From assembly GCF_010183535.1 (NCBI RefSeq), contig NC_071329.1, positions 17,312,879-17,376,878 on the forward strand: a DNA stretch of 64,000 nucleotides. The letters run 5' to 3'. Shown piece by piece: positions 22,216 to 33,615 of the stretch. Origin of the DNA: Caenorhabditis remanei (lineage: Eukaryota > Nematoda > Chromadorea > Rhabditida > Rhabditidae). The first letter of the stretch is position 1; the number at the start of each line of letters is the position of its first letter. Position numbers and translations under genes: made by a program. Below the pieces are notes generated by a model. That model ran no database searches and was not told where the DNA came from. It was given only the letters and a program-made list of their open reading frames with translations.

Positions 22216-22387
22216 GTTAAGAAACACCGAATCAGTAGTATTAGGTTGATAAGCTTTCTACCACCCTGTCGGGACACACCTTTTCTCAACGGTTTCTACT
22301 GTTGAAATCGACATCGTCTCCAGAAGACGTCAAATTTTATATTTTTGAAAAAAGAAGAGTTCGGGCATCATCTAAGCGCAATTTCCT

Positions 22388-22475
22388 ATCTATCTATCTA
22401 GGTTTCATAGAAATCGGTCCACTACGGACGGAGTTATGATCAGCGACAAATAAACGGACAGACGGATCTGTTGAA
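22388..22475 (-). repeat. LINE/SINE-like 3' tail
   Basis: On the minus strand CATAACTCCGTCCGTAGTGG is followed shortly by a short AGATAGATAGATAG tail. Phrases like this with a microsatellite end are typical of RTE-type retroposon 3' termini. Just a fragment. Confidence 0.4.
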
Positions 22476-22829
22476 TATTATTAGTAAAGATTTTTGCCGT
22501 CGACGCCTGGTGTTCAAGAAAAATGAGGTCAAATTTCTAATATCTTCGTAACTTTCTGAAAACATTGCCCAATTTCGGAATTTTTGGACATCCAGATATT
22601 CGGATACACCGACAGGCAGATGTGCCCGAAGTTTTTGTATTTCGTGCAGCCTTAGGCTCCGAAGTGTCTAAAAGAAATGTTTTGTACAAAAACAAATCTG
22701 CCTTTTTTTCAAATCCGTCTAACTCTCTGAAAACTTTACCAATTTTTAAAATATTTATATAACTTTGAAGGTTTTACTGGGATTTTGTTAAATATAAACC
22801 ACGTTTTAAGGTACTTGGAGGCAGAGTTC

Positions 22830-22965
22830 TCCAAGCTCAATTGTAAAAACTTCGTTTTTCTGGAATACCAGGTCTTGAAGGCAAAAATTGAATATATATT
22901 TGGAATCAGCGTTTTGCCAGCTTTCCAATGATATAGTTCATGTCCCATATCTCCAAAAAAAGGGC
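22830..22965. repeat. PIF/Harbinger-like MITE right-arm fragment
   Basis: CTGGAATACCAGGTCTTG through CCAATGATATAG matches the right arm of 18274-18864. It begins only about 20 bases beyond the last recognised exon of the two-domain secreted-protein gene and probably truncated it. Confidence 0.65.
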
Positions 22966-22986
22966 ATCTTACAGATAATCTCTCAC

Positions 22987-24741
22987 CATATAATCGAAGA
23001 GATCTTTGATTTCTTCCCATCTAATTCTCCATTTTCTCCTATGTACTTCATTTCGTCTTCCGTGAAATACCTAACTCCGACTGGGTACTTTGTCGCATAC
23101 CAATCGTTATTTTCATAAGTTATTCCAAAATATGAAAACATATCCACAGAATTTCGCGATCCATATCCGTCCCGTGCTGAATCGATATTCTGAATGAATT
23201 ATATTTAATTACCATTAATTACCGCAAAAGGAAACTCACAAGCCACTCGCCACTTTGAACAAAATCATCAGGAAAAATAATTTCAGACTCGCTGTAAGAA
23301 CTTCTGATCCATGTCCAATCATGAGCACTGCATGTGATTGAGGTGACACAACCGTCATTCATGGTGTATGGGACGGTATCAATAGCTGAAAAGTTTATAC
23401 TTTTATATCGAAGACGTTGCATCTATGCAGACGTGTACTACTGTCCCAAGAAATGGGTGTAACCGCCGCAAAGGGGCGGAGATTGCACTGAAAAATTATA
23501 AACTCATATTACCCACCCATTCTATCAAATTCATGGTCAAGAGGATCTACAATTTCACGAATATCCGGACTTGAGCATGGAGCTTTGCCAGGAGGTTTGC
23601 TGAAAATATAATTGTTTATCTCAGTGGGAAGGCTTTGGAGACGCGTCTTTCAAATTATCTATAAATTTGGTCATAGGTACTTCCGACCACGGGGAGTCCA
23701 TTTCTGCAGTCAAAACCTGCTAAATATATCTGCGAGCCGAGTTATGAGCTCTCAAAGTTTTCAAACGGTTAAGCTTTTTCACAAATCACAATTTCACACT
23801 TTTTCACACAGTTTTTCAAATCGGCAAATAGTATTCGCAAAGATTTTCTCAATATTTTAGAGTGCGAGCACAGGCAAACCGCTGAGAAACACAAATGGAA
23901 CCGCGCGGTGGCGTATATGCGGCCGATTCGGAATTCCATGTGAAAAAGCTTAAAGTTTGAGAGCTCATAACTCGGCTCGCAGAGACATGTAGCCGGTTTT
24001 TGATGGCAGAAATGGACTCCCCGAAGTCGAAAGTACCTTTGACCAAATTTATAGACCTTTTGAAAACCGCGTCTCCAAAGACTTTTTTTCAAACATTCCT
24101 CACCAACGAAATGAATGAATTTTTGCTTTCAACCCATTCAACTCCACTCCGTTTCCACTTCCTTTAAGTATCCCCTCAGTTGTGGTGTATAGAAATCCGA
24201 GTGGCGCTTTTGTCGCATACCATGTATTGTTCTCACAAATGATTCCAAAGTAATCAAAAAAATCCAGAGACGGTGCTGACTCATCTTTATCAGTTGAGGT
24301 GCGTAGCTGAAAGTGTTCATGACACGTGTCTTATAACCGCGCTCTACCGAAACCAAAGATAATACGATGTATCAAAACTCACTATTCCCATTCGGTCACA
24401 ATCATCACGAAGATCACTTGGAGCATAAATTTCAGATTCATCAAAATAAAATGAGAGAGAAGTTTCATGATGACGACCACATGTCAGCTTTCTACGGCAG
24501 CCGCCCTCATCGATGATAGTTACGTTGTCTCTTTGTTCGACTATAACAAAAGTTTTATTAAACTTATTTGGGGGGGGGGGTTTAATATTGGTTCAGCTCG
24601 CATACCTGGCCTCTCAATATCAATAAGACTCTGAAAATCCGGACAGGTACATTTAAGACCAAGATCGCTGCTGCAAGAGCAGTCTCCTTCTTGGAAAAAT
24701 ATGGCAGAAATAAGAAGCAAAAGAAAGAAAAACCAGTTCAT
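22987..24741 (-). CDS. Two-domain DUF281-like secreted Cys-rich protein, 3' end missing
   Basis: Exons on the minus strand: 24741-24606, 24540-24383, 24306-24104, 23599-23517, 23385-23240 and 23189-22987, all junctions in frame. It begins with a signal peptide (MNWFFFLLLLISAIF) and a CTCPDFQ motif. Two homologous modules follow: CRRKLTC ... SLDFFDYFGIICENNTWYAT and CVTSITC ... VDMFSYFGITYENNDWYATK, each ending in a GELDGKK/VELNGLK turn. Paralogues at 25502 and 26853 have a single module and end with a short exon coding CKPLA-stop. Here the exon after 22987 is not visible and a MITE arm lies there, so the C-terminus is probably lost or replaced. Secreted, function unknown. Confidence 0.65.
23625..24087. 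mobile_element. CTTTGGAGACG foldback element in intron
   Basis: Inverted arms GGCTTTGGAGACGCGTCT and CGCGTCTCCAAAGAC fill the third intron of the two-domain secreted gene. Arms share CCACGGGGAGTCCATTTCTG with the element at 31224-31642. Confidence 0.65.
24323..24362. repeat. GCGCTCTACC element, half copy
   Basis: One arm only (ATAACCGCGCTCTACCGAAA), in the second intron of the two-domain secreted gene. Confidence 0.55.
24570..24580 (+). repeat. Poly-G tract
   Basis: Eleven consecutive G residues inside the 65-nt first intron of the minus-strand secreted gene. Such tracts can form G-quadruplexes and are known deletion hot spots in C. elegans when DOG-1 helicase is missing. Confidence 0.8.
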
Positions 24742-25501
24742 ATTTGCTATGATGCCCTCTATATGGGTTCCCTTCGCTTTATATGCATGATATTCATATA
24801 ATAATAAATTGATATGAATAATTGTGTGAATGTTTATTTACAAACAATATTTGCATCCGGGACATTTAAAAGTTCGAAAAGTCGAATGAGAGTAGAAGTA
24901 AGAGTGTGGTGTGTTTGATTTGACATAAGAAAAAACATTTACATTCAAAAAATCCTATTTCTTGATCCATAACTAGCCAATTCTTTGGAATAATCAAAAA
25001 TTCTATATTTTCGGAAAAACACAAAAAAATTCTAAAATTTAGAACAAAAAGTTTTCGAGTTAAGCATTAGAAAGTGGGAGAGACACAGAGAATGGCTCTC
25101 TTCGACTTTGAGGCTTTATAACTCAAAAAGAGGCGGAGCTATCAAAAAGTTGTCAACTGCAAAAATGATTTACGTAAGCTGTTGTATATTTTTGTTGTTG
25201 ACAACTTTTTGATAGCTCCGCCTTGTTTTGAGATATAAGCCTTTAAAGTGTAAAGAATGAATTTTTTTACTTGGTGATAGGCTTCAAAATAAAAAAAAGG
25301 CTGACTTTATGTGTTTCAACTTTTAGGCGCTTTTGATTGTTCTTCTGATTTCATTTCTGTTTTTTGAACTTTTGGTGTTTTTGAATGCAAATTCTTTCAT
25401 TTTAACCAAAAACCATATCAATTTATTCTAATTAATTAGCATACAGATTAGGCAGATAGGTATATAAAAGGAGGAAGAGCTGATGCATTCTAACGGAAAT
25501 A
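24742..25501. promoter_or_regulatory. Divergent promoter region between secreted-protein genes
   Basis: The minus-strand gene has a TTTATATGC box near 24780. The plus-strand gene has TATATAAAAGG at 25461-25471 about 35 bases before its ATG. 25126-25237 is a palindrome of the TTGACAACTTTTTGATAGC family. 25333-25500 is almost repeated at 26677-26852 before the next paralogue. Confidence 0.6.
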
Positions 25502-26185
25502 ATGAAATATTTTCTGCTCCTTTCTATTATATTCTTTGTATTATACCAATCTGGAAATGGTTGTATGAAATTCAAGTTGGACACTACTTGTGAATGTCCG
25601 AATATCATTAGGTATCACAGGACACCAGGTGAGTATCAAATATTAATTTTTCTTCTAGATAACGATTAAAATATTAAATCGGTGTTTCCAGGTGAAACAG
25701 TCCCCATAATTAAAACAGGTCGTTGTAAGCTGGATATAACGTGTGCCACTCATACTATGACGTACTTCTATTTTTATCTCGGGAGAAATGGATCTGAAAT
25801 CCCTCGTCCAGATGATATGATGATTGAAGATGGTTCAAATTACGTTGGAGTAAGTTACCACAATTTAATAACTGATTGTGAGAGTAATTCAATATTAGGC
25901 GGCACTCGGTGTTGAAAGAACTAATGAGACCATTGAAGCACCGCCAGGACCGCCAATCGATATTTTTTCGTATTTTGGAGTTTTATGTCATAATGGAGAA
26001 TGGTATGTGTCAAAATATCCTACAGGAGTTGGTTATAGGAATAAAGACTCTGTTTACAACTACATTGGAACTAATGGTGAATTAGACGGAAAGAAAGCCA
26101 AGATTGAGGAGTTTGCGTGGTGAGAAGTGTTGAGCAATATGACTTGATGTCTAATATGAAATTTTATAGCAAGCCACTTGCATAA
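25502..26185 (+). CDS. DUF281-like secreted Cys-rich protein
   Basis: 173 aa from exons 25502-25628, 25692-25849, 25899-26119 and 26170-26185, in frame throughout. Signal peptide MKYFLLLSIIFFVLYQSGNG, then CMKFKLDTTCECPN, GRCKLDITCATHT, PPGPPIDIFSYFGVLCHNGE and a final CKPLA. The order short CxC motif, GC-x4-TC, VLC-x4-WYV and terminal Cys fits the nematode DUF281/C6-like secreted families; assignment from pattern only. The final exon codes just five residues. Likely exported; such genes often respond to pathogens in C. elegans, but that is family inference. Confidence 0.75.
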
Positions 26186-26852
26186 TTGAATGGGAGCCTG
26201 AACATCAGCGTTTTTGATTAATTCAAATGTTAATACATGGTTGTTGATAAACATTTAATTTCAAAGACATTGTTTTGTTTTGTTTTTCGGTTGATGAATA
26301 AGCTTCTGCAATTTTTGAGCTTGCCGCTTGTCGTTTTAATTTCTCGGCACGGGAATTGTTTTCGTGTTTGGTAGACCTACTCAAGTACTTGTTATTAGAG
26401 TTTCAAAGTTTTACTTCTTGCTTTTTTCCCGCCGAGAATGCCGCTTTGATTTACACCCAACATTTTCCATTATAAGTTTTTGAAACAAAAGACTTTTATC
26501 GGACTAAAAGTGTTCATTTCGTAGAAGTGGATCTGTATCGTAGAAGTGGAACCACCCATAGGTTGTCAGGTACATTAAGGACGATACATGTAACTGTAGT
26601 TCGCAAATAGAAATCATAACATAATGCGATTTTACTAATTAGAAAATACCATCTCAACGAAAGATTATCATTTTTAGCGCTTTTGATTGTTCTTCTGATT
26701 TCATTTCTGTTTTTTTGAACTTTTGGTGTTTTTGAATGCAAATTCTTTCATTTTAACCAAAAACCATGTCAATTTATTCGAATTAATTAGCATGCAAAAT
26801 AGGCAGATAGGTATATAAAAGAAGGAAGATCTAATGCATTCTAACGGAAACA
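26186..26852. promoter_or_regulatory. Intergenic and duplicated promoter of the second secreted gene
   Basis: 26677-26852 is a near copy of 25333-25501, including GGTATATAAAAG at 26811. The rest (26186-26670) shows nothing recognisable. Confidence 0.55.
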
Positions 26853-27516
26853 ATGAAATATTTTCTGCTCCTTTCTATTATTTTCTTTGTCCTATACCAA
26901 TCTGGAAATGGTTGTATGAAATTCAAGTTGGATACTACCTGTGAATGTCCGGATATTCTTAAACATTATGATAAAATTAAAGGTAAGTACTGGATATCAA
27001 TTTGCGTTTCTAATCAGGTATTTTTCAGAAGAAACAATCCCGGTCATTAAAAAAGGTGGATGCAAAATGAGTATTACATGTGCCACTCATACTAACACTA
27101 ACTTCTTATTCCCACTCTATACAAATCGAGGCGAAATTCTTCGCCCAGATGATATGATGGAGAATTCAGCTTACGTTGGAGTAAGTATATTTATTTCAAT
27201 AACTGATAGTGAGAAAAAAAAGTATTATTAGGTAGCAGATGCTGTACAATTCAGTGATGAGGCCTATGAAGCACCACCAGGACCTCCAATCGATATAATC
27301 TCGTATTTTGGAGTTTTATGTGATGGTGGGGTATGGTACGTGTCGAAATACCCAAATGGAATTGGCTATAACATGAAAAATTTAACTTTAAAGTATATTG
27401 GTACCAATGGTGAATTTGACGGAAAGAAAGCCAGGATTGCGCGATTTTCGTGGTAAGAAATAATGTGTGATATCATGTGGTTTAATTTTTAATTTTTCAG
27501 CAAACCACTTGCATAA
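26853..27516 (+). CDS. DUF281-like secreted Cys-rich protein, tandem paralogue
   Basis: 172 aa from exons 26853-26982, 27029-27180, 27232-27452 and 27501-27516. Its signal peptide is identical to that of the gene at 25502. GGCKMSITCATHT and PPGPPIDIISYFGVLCDGGV mark the same Cys framework, and the last exon again codes CKPLA. Middle segments differ most (TNFLFPLYTNRGEILRP versus TYFYFYLGRNGSEIPRP), suggesting diversification around a fixed disulphide core. Confidence 0.75.
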
Positions 27517-27615
27517 TTACGTGCTACTCTTGGAATTTTTCTCTAATTATTTAAACCAAAAGTTTACACATTATTGTTAATAAACATTTATTTACAAAGA
27601 GATTGTTTTGTTATA

Positions 27616-28138
27616 CAGTAGCGAGCACAAGTGAGTATACCTCCATACTTTCATGTGTACCTCAGCTGAAACTAGTCCGTTTTGCATAAACTTTTTTTTC
27701 AAAGATGATAGCTGGAGTATCCAGTAAAATCGACATAAGTTTTTTGTTTGAGGTGATCATCTGATTTTTTTGATTATCGATTTTTCCTGATCTTGATTTC
27801 AAAATCCGAAAAAAAAACTTTTTGTTTTTGAACTGGGCCCTATGATTTTTTAAGTCGAAAATGTTGAGTAACGCTTATAAAAACAAAATATAATGTTAGA
27901 ATGCTTCTGTGCTTCTTGATCATCGTGCTACAGCTCCAGAAGTCCAAAATGGTATACTTGGCTAAATCGTTATAACTCTTTGGAAAATGGTTCAAATTGG
28001 TTAAACATTGCGGAAAAAGATGCGTATTATGTTTATCAACAATGTGATATTTAAAAATGATAATTTTGAGAAATAATTTTTTCGAATTTTTTTCACTCGA
28101 AAAATTTTGGTTTACTGCTTTTTCCCAATTTTTCATGT
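27616..28138. mobile_element. Candidate Tc1/mariner-type element end
   Basis: After a TA dinucleotide (27614-27615) the sequence starts CAGTAGCGAGCACAAGTGAG, the style of a Tc1/mariner terminal repeat. No matching right end is visible: the block stops where exon 3 of a secreted-gene copy begins mid-exon (28139). Suggests an insertion followed by deletion. Confidence 0.35.
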
Positions 28139-28390
28139 TTTTGCACCACCAGGACCGACAATCGATATATTTTCGTATTTTGGAGTTTTATGTCATAATG
28201 GACAATGGTATGTGTCAAAATACCCAAAAGGAGTTGCCTATAAGACTAACGACTCTGTGTATAATTATATCGGAACTAATGGTGAATTAGATGGAAAGAA
28301 AGGCAGAATTGCGGGTTTTGGGTGGTGAGAAGTGTTGAGGAATACGACTCGAAATTTAATATTTTATTTTATAGCAAACCACTTGCATAA
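28139..28390 (+). pseudogene. 3' fragment of a DUF281-like secreted gene
   Basis: Codes APPGPTIDIFSYFGVLCHNG through GELDGKKGRIAGFG, then a standard intron and the five-residue CKPLA exon. Promoter, signal peptide, the first two exons and the start of exon 3 are missing. Third member of the tandem array on this strand. Confidence 0.75.
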
Positions 28391-28611
28391 TCGAACAAAG
28401 AATGTGTCGATAATCTTTTCTGGCAAAAAAGAGGATACATGGTTGTTAATAAAAGTTTATATTTAATAGTAATGTTTTGTTACATTTGAATCAAAATAAA
28501 AAAGAATATTGAAACTACGAAACTTCTTGTCCGAGAAAACTACACGGCCGCGTGGAAAAAGAAATGTGAGAGCGATTTTTAGAAAATATGTGAACACGGA
28601 AACTCGTCAGC

Positions 28612-29928
28612 CTACAATACTTTGATTGTGAAGGTATAAGTTTTGTTGATACGATCGGAAGGAGCTCTATCAAGAGTGAGCTCCAAGCACTTTCCCATCG
28701 GAATGATGATATAATCCAGAAATCCGATACTTCTGGAAAAAGTTATATATCTATACATATATGTTAACACGGCACGCTTCTTTCAACCGCGTTCCACCAA
28801 AATGCCATTGAAAACTGTCTCTTTTTCTCTGAATCTCTCAATTTCGCACACAATTTTCTTCGGTTTCAGTAGAGCGCGGTTGTAAGAAGCGTGCCGTGCT
28901 AATAGATGTGAATGAGAAGTTCTTGCTTACCTTTGAAGTGCTTCTGATCCTGCTACAATACGATTTTCAAGCAAATCACAGACCTCACGCATGATTCCTT
29001 CATTGATAATCATGTGGAGTGAGCTCCCTGCTTTACGGTCACTACTGACCCAATTTTCGACAAGTGTTACAGTATCCTCCGCGTTCAAAATTGGTTTATA
29101 GCTGTCAATTTGGATTTGATCATTATCCAAATGGAGTACGGTACCGAGCCAAGATATTTCGCTTGTCGAAGCATGAAACTTCAGTATCTTTGCGGTTTTT
29201 GTCAAGTCATGCTGGAAAACTGGATGATCCGGAGTAGCTATGAGATCTATTGATTCTAGGGATTTCGGATCCAGAATAGAAGAGATAGGTGCCAAATGAA
29301 TCGGATCGTAAATCTTCAAGTGTCCGACATGTAATTTCAGGTTTACCGGTAAACGAATCACTCCATATCTCATAGAAACTACTACATAGCTTATCCACTT
29401 TGATAGATTCTTTTTTACCACCCAGAAACTTCTCCGCCACTGTTTTCAAACACTTTCGAATCAAGGTGTCCTCCAGATATTTCACATGTTTCGTGGAGAG
29501 CGTGAACTTGACGTATTTCTTGCTGCACTCCAGTTGTTCTAAGGAGAACGGCATGTCGACGCGTATTTCGCGAGGAAAATTTAAAATGAGATCTCCTGGA
29601 GAAATCGCACGGATTTCCACGTCGTACATCTCATTCAAATCCCACATTATTTCAGTATGATCTATCTTCGTGTGAGGATCTTCAAGACAATATACTGTAC
29701 AAAAATAATATTTCGTCTGGTTTAATGTGATCGAGTTCTCCGAAAACTCCAGATGATTGATTCTCAATGGGAAAAGGGATTCTGTGACTTGAAGAGATGG
29801 GCAGCGACGGCGAAGATTAGTTCTGTTATTTTAGAAAACTTTATATTTTATGAAAAAAAACTAGGAACTTACCGAGATCCAATTGACATGTACTGAATTA
29901 CATGTTTGAGACTTTCGTATTGGAGCAT
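28612..29928 (-). pseudogene. DUF3557-family protein, single frameshift
   Basis: Exons 29928-29873, 29822-28931 and 28732-28612. The start MLQYESLKHVIQYMS and the sequence RRRCPSLQVTESLFPLRINH are the N-terminal signature of nematode DUF3557 proteins, and the C-terminus (TYTFTIKVL) is complete. Reading frames change near 29396: one extra T in CTATGTAGTAG separates IKVDKL from VVSMRYGVIRLPVNLK. Removing one base makes all three exons agree in phase. It may be a natural pseudogene, a strain variant or a sequence error. Biochemical role of the family unknown. Confidence 0.65.
28768..28910. repeat. GCGCTCTACC palindromic element, copy 4
   Basis: Inside the second intron of the DUF3557 gene, ends CACGGCACGC / GCGTGCCGTG around complementary arms. 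Confidence 0.75.
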
Positions 29929-30549
29929 TTTGATTGACAATATTTTTGAAGGTACTGAAAGAAATTTTGATAAAGAAAATTGGCATCAGAGTTGTGTAAA
30001 AGTCGGAAATTGGAATTTCAAGACGGAAGTTGAAAGGAAATTTGAAAATGGCTAGAACACTGAACACAGAAGCAAGGCTGTCAAAAAAAACCATTGGGCA
30101 ATTTTATATCTAAGTTCCCAGACGGTATTATTGAGGACCAGAGGAGGATTACTCGATGCTCAAAAATTGTCGGAATTCCGTTTTGTTTTTTTTGAAAGAC
30201 ATTGATTGAAAGAGGTTTTGAGTGAGTCTCGGCCACAACCCGAGACAGTAGAATGTCGGATGAATGCACCGGGTGCTAACCGCTGTGAATACGCCAGAAG
30301 GCAATTTGTGGGAAAAAAACCATGACAGTGTCACCATATGCCAGATAAGAAAGATGGATGACTACACTGTGTCGTCCGTCTGCAGAACGCTAATTGGTCT
30401 GGCAGATTCCTAGCAGTCTATTTGTTCAGACTTCTTGTAAGAGGACTCTTGGGAGAAGGGGTCCCTCACAGTACCTTCATCCACCATTATCGATTCCACA
30501 GTCGTCATTTCATACACTTCTATTCTTTTATTCTATTGCTGTCATCATC
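29929..30549. other. Intergenic between divergent DUF3557 genes
   Basis: No gene, repeat family or strong promoter motif recognised. Confidence 0.4.
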
Positions 30550-33500
30550 ATGCTGTCTGGACTAACATTATTGAGTAAAAAAGTTGTTCTCAAATACATA
30601 AAAGCTGATAAAAGGTAAGTTTAAACTAGTAAACATTTTAGATAACACGATTCTTGAATTCTATTTTTTTGGTGCAAGGTTTAACCAAAAAGCAAGAAAA
30701 ATGGAAGAACAGTGAGCAAAAACTTGACTCCCTATTGTTCGTCCATGGTATAAACACGCGATTTGGCTGAGCGGCAACTCGACCTGCTAAGTGGTGTGCA
30801 AACGCGCTTCACTAGACTTCCGGTTTCGCGGGAAAATATTTTGAATTCGTATTGACTAAATATGACCCTGCGCTATCGATGTCATACTACAAAATACTTG
30901 AAAGTTTTAAAAATGGGACCAAAGGAAAAAAAAGGGCGGAGTTTCAACTGCAACAACTTTTTCAGTGATTTAATTGTTTTATTCCAATCGTATTTGAAAT
31001 TAAACTTTTTTCCTTTAGGCTTAAAGATCTTGACTTGAGGCTCAAGGCTCAAAGCTTAAGCCTTTGAAGCTTCAGGCTTAAGAAATCAGGCTTAAGAATT
31101 TAGGCTTTACAATTAGTATTTAGGCTCAAGGGTTTAAACTCTATTTTTTACAATTAGCCGTGAAATATTAGGCTTCATGTTTTTTTTCTCGCAAAAATGG
31201 AATCTCGTCTGATCTGTGCCTTACAAGGGAAGTCTTTGGAGACGTCACTTTCAAACGGCCAATAAATTTGGTCCTAGGTATTTTCGACCACGGGGCTTCC
31301 ATTTCTGCAGTCAAAACCTGATAAATGTCCCTGCGAACCGAGTTATAAGCTTTCCAACTTTTCAATGATTAAGCCTGTTCACATGGAATTCCAAATCGCC
31401 CGCATGGACGCCACCCAGCAGTTTACCTGTGCTTGTACGTTGCAAAAATGAAAATAACTTGCGAATACTACTTGTTGATTTGGAATTCCATGTGAAACAG
31501 CTTCTCCATTTGAAAAGTTTGAGAGCGGCTCTCATAGCCATTTAGCAGGTTTTGATGGCAGAAATGGACTCCCCGTGGTCGAAAATACCCGGGAGCAGAT
31601 TAATAGGTTGTTTGAAAGAGCCGTCTCCAAAGACTTCCCTTGTTAGCATTTTCTACTAACCCAAGGTCTCCCAAAATTGTTTTTTTGTCACCCCAAACAT
31701 CTCAATTTTCTTATTTTTTCCCAGGTACTACCTCTCCTCCCAGTGTCCATTGTTCCACAGGATTGAACATTCAACCCCCTTATACCTCGCCTCGCTGGAA
31801 TTTCATGATTGGGGTTTCATCGTCGACGGTTTTTCCTACATGCTGGCTAAAGTCGACTCAAACCACGTGATTATCATTTTCAATGACCGCCACTCGAGAC
31901 GATTGCCACATGGTATAACTTTACAACAGGCACTCAAAAAGTTGAAGGATAATTTGATTGGTGGAAGGAAAATTAATGTGGAAAGAATGATATTTCGGTT
32001 GGAAAAAGAATGGAATCAAATAATTTTATTTCCCAATGGTTTCCAAAGTTTCCGACCTAAAACATTAGATGCTGGAAATGTGAATCTCAACCAACTGATT
32101 TCGACAATAGATGTTTCAAGTCTCCCGCTCAGAGAGCTCAAAGTTAACATTGCAAAGAGCCCACTAATCGATAATTACCACCAATTAACTGAAAAGCTCA
32201 TAATTACGGATCGAGACATTACTGGTGCAAGATTTGCTCCGGTTTCCAATCTACTTAATCATCCAGAATTGAAGAATGTGGTGTTGGAGAACACTTGTTT
32301 ATCGGAAGAGAACTTTTGGGGTCTTGCCCAGGACTGGATTAGAGATAATCGAGTGATTGGGAGCAGTTTGGAGACTTGTGTTGGGAAGTGGAGAACACCA
32401 TTTGGCTACGTGATGTTTACTCGAATGAATTTCGGTGGGACAATTGGATATTTTAAGGAGAAGAATGGATTGTGAGTTTTTTTGTTACAGAAAAAGTTAT
32501 ACATATCACTATCAATTTTACATTGATTGACAAAATCTTGCTCTCTAATTTTGTAGTTGAAAGTTTTTTGATGGCTATTACTATGTAATTCAGATTCGGG
32601 GTGTTCGGTGTTTGCACACAATCGGTGCTACAGTAATCCAAAAACACAGAATGATAGATAGAGACGTAGAAAAATGGGAATACGGGTAGTTTTTGATGGG
32701 AATTCAAATTTGATATTAGTTATGCTGTAATTTGACATTACTTGCGACTTTCAACCTAAAAATATGATTTTTTTTGATTTTTCCAAAAAATTTTTGTTGG
32801 AAAACCCTAATTTTTGACAGAAAAATTTAATTTCCATATGTAATTTAGATTCCCCACCCTCTTTTACTCCTATATAGCCGGTTTTCACTCAATTTTCGAA
32901 TTCTGTGCATTTTGTCGTCGGAGTGTTCGGTATTTGCACACAATGGGCGCTACAGTAACCCAAAAACGCAGAATGAGAGATAAAGACGCAGAAAAATGGG
33001 GGGTACGGGTAGTTTTTGACGGGGAAACTTGAAATTGGTAAAAAAAATGTTGGAAGTTTTAAGAAAACGTGAAATTGAGCAAAAAATTGTTGTCCAAGAG
33101 GACTACACGGCCGCGCGAAAAACTCTTCCAACAAAGCTCCCTTTGAATGGGAATTGTGGCGCTTACAGCGATTTTTAGCTCAATAATAAAGGTTTCTTAG
33201 AATCTAAAAAATATGACTTCAGTCGTTCTCTAAACAAAAAAAAATGTTTTTTTTCAGAATCCGTGAAGACATTGGTACTTGTAATTTTCTACCTCTTGAC
33301 AATTCCTCTCAATTAGTCATTCATGGATACAAAAACCATAAAAAAGGCACGACTCATATTAAAATGGAAGTTGTCCCGGCGGATAGTCCAATATATCTTC
33401 TGAACCTTGAGAATCTTAGTCTTCTTCTTCGGAACCTTTTCACGTTTGATAGTGAGGACTTTTATTTCAAATGGATGTTCTTTTTGGAGAATCTTCGAAT

Positions 33501-33615
33501 ACACGAAAGGCAATTGGCGAGCTCTAATACTTTTGTGGGAAATATTTTTGTGAATGTGCTTACTATTATTACTTTAGGCGGGTTATTTTGGCTCTTTGTA
33601 TATTTGTTCCTGTAA
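30550..33615 (+). CDS. DUF3557-family protein with C-terminal membrane anchor
   Basis: 389 aa from exons 30550-30614, 31725-32471 and 33258-33615. The start reads TLLSKKVVLKYIKADKR, then SSQCPLFHRIEHSTPLYL, the DUF3557 signature. LIGGRKINVERM and the later LPLRELKVN blocks are also family-like. The last about 20 residues form a hydrophobic helix (TIITLGGLFWLFVYLFL), so the protein may be tail-anchored, unlike its minus-strand neighbour. Both introns are large for the family (1110 and 786 nt) and contain complete transposon-like repeats. Function unknown. Confidence 0.72.
30745..30915. repeat. Dispersed repeat (GGAAGTCTAG family), inverted copy
   Basis: Reverse complement of the block at 16558-16745, sharing CGCGATTTGGCTGAG and GACTTCCGGTTT. 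In the first intron of the DUF3557 gene. Confidence 0.65.
31015..31170 (+). repeat. Degenerate TTAGGC-like minisatellite
   Basis: About ten imperfect units of AGGCTTAAG/AGGCTCAAG, including several TTTAGGC or ATTAGGC. TTAGGC is the nematode telomere repeat, so this could be an eroded interstitial telomeric tract or just a look-alike minisatellite. Confidence 0.45.
31224..31642. mobile_element. Foldback MITE with TTA target duplication
   Basis: 419 bp with perfect terminal inverted repeats beginning CAAGGGAAGTCTTTGGAGAC, flanked by TTA on both sides (31221-31223, 31643-31645). Arms share TCCATTTCTGCAGTCAAAAC with 23625-24087. TTA duplications suggest PIF/Harbinger. In the first intron of the DUF3557 gene. 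Confidence 0.75.
32594..33030. repeat. Two copies of a TTTGCACACAAT repeat
   Basis: Copies at about 32594-32697 and 32843-33030 share TGTTTGCACACAATCGG, GCTACAGTAA and AGAGACGTAGAAAAATGG. A third copy is in the nuclear-receptor first intron (35949-36117). Both lie in the second intron of the DUF3557 gene. Confidence 0.7.
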
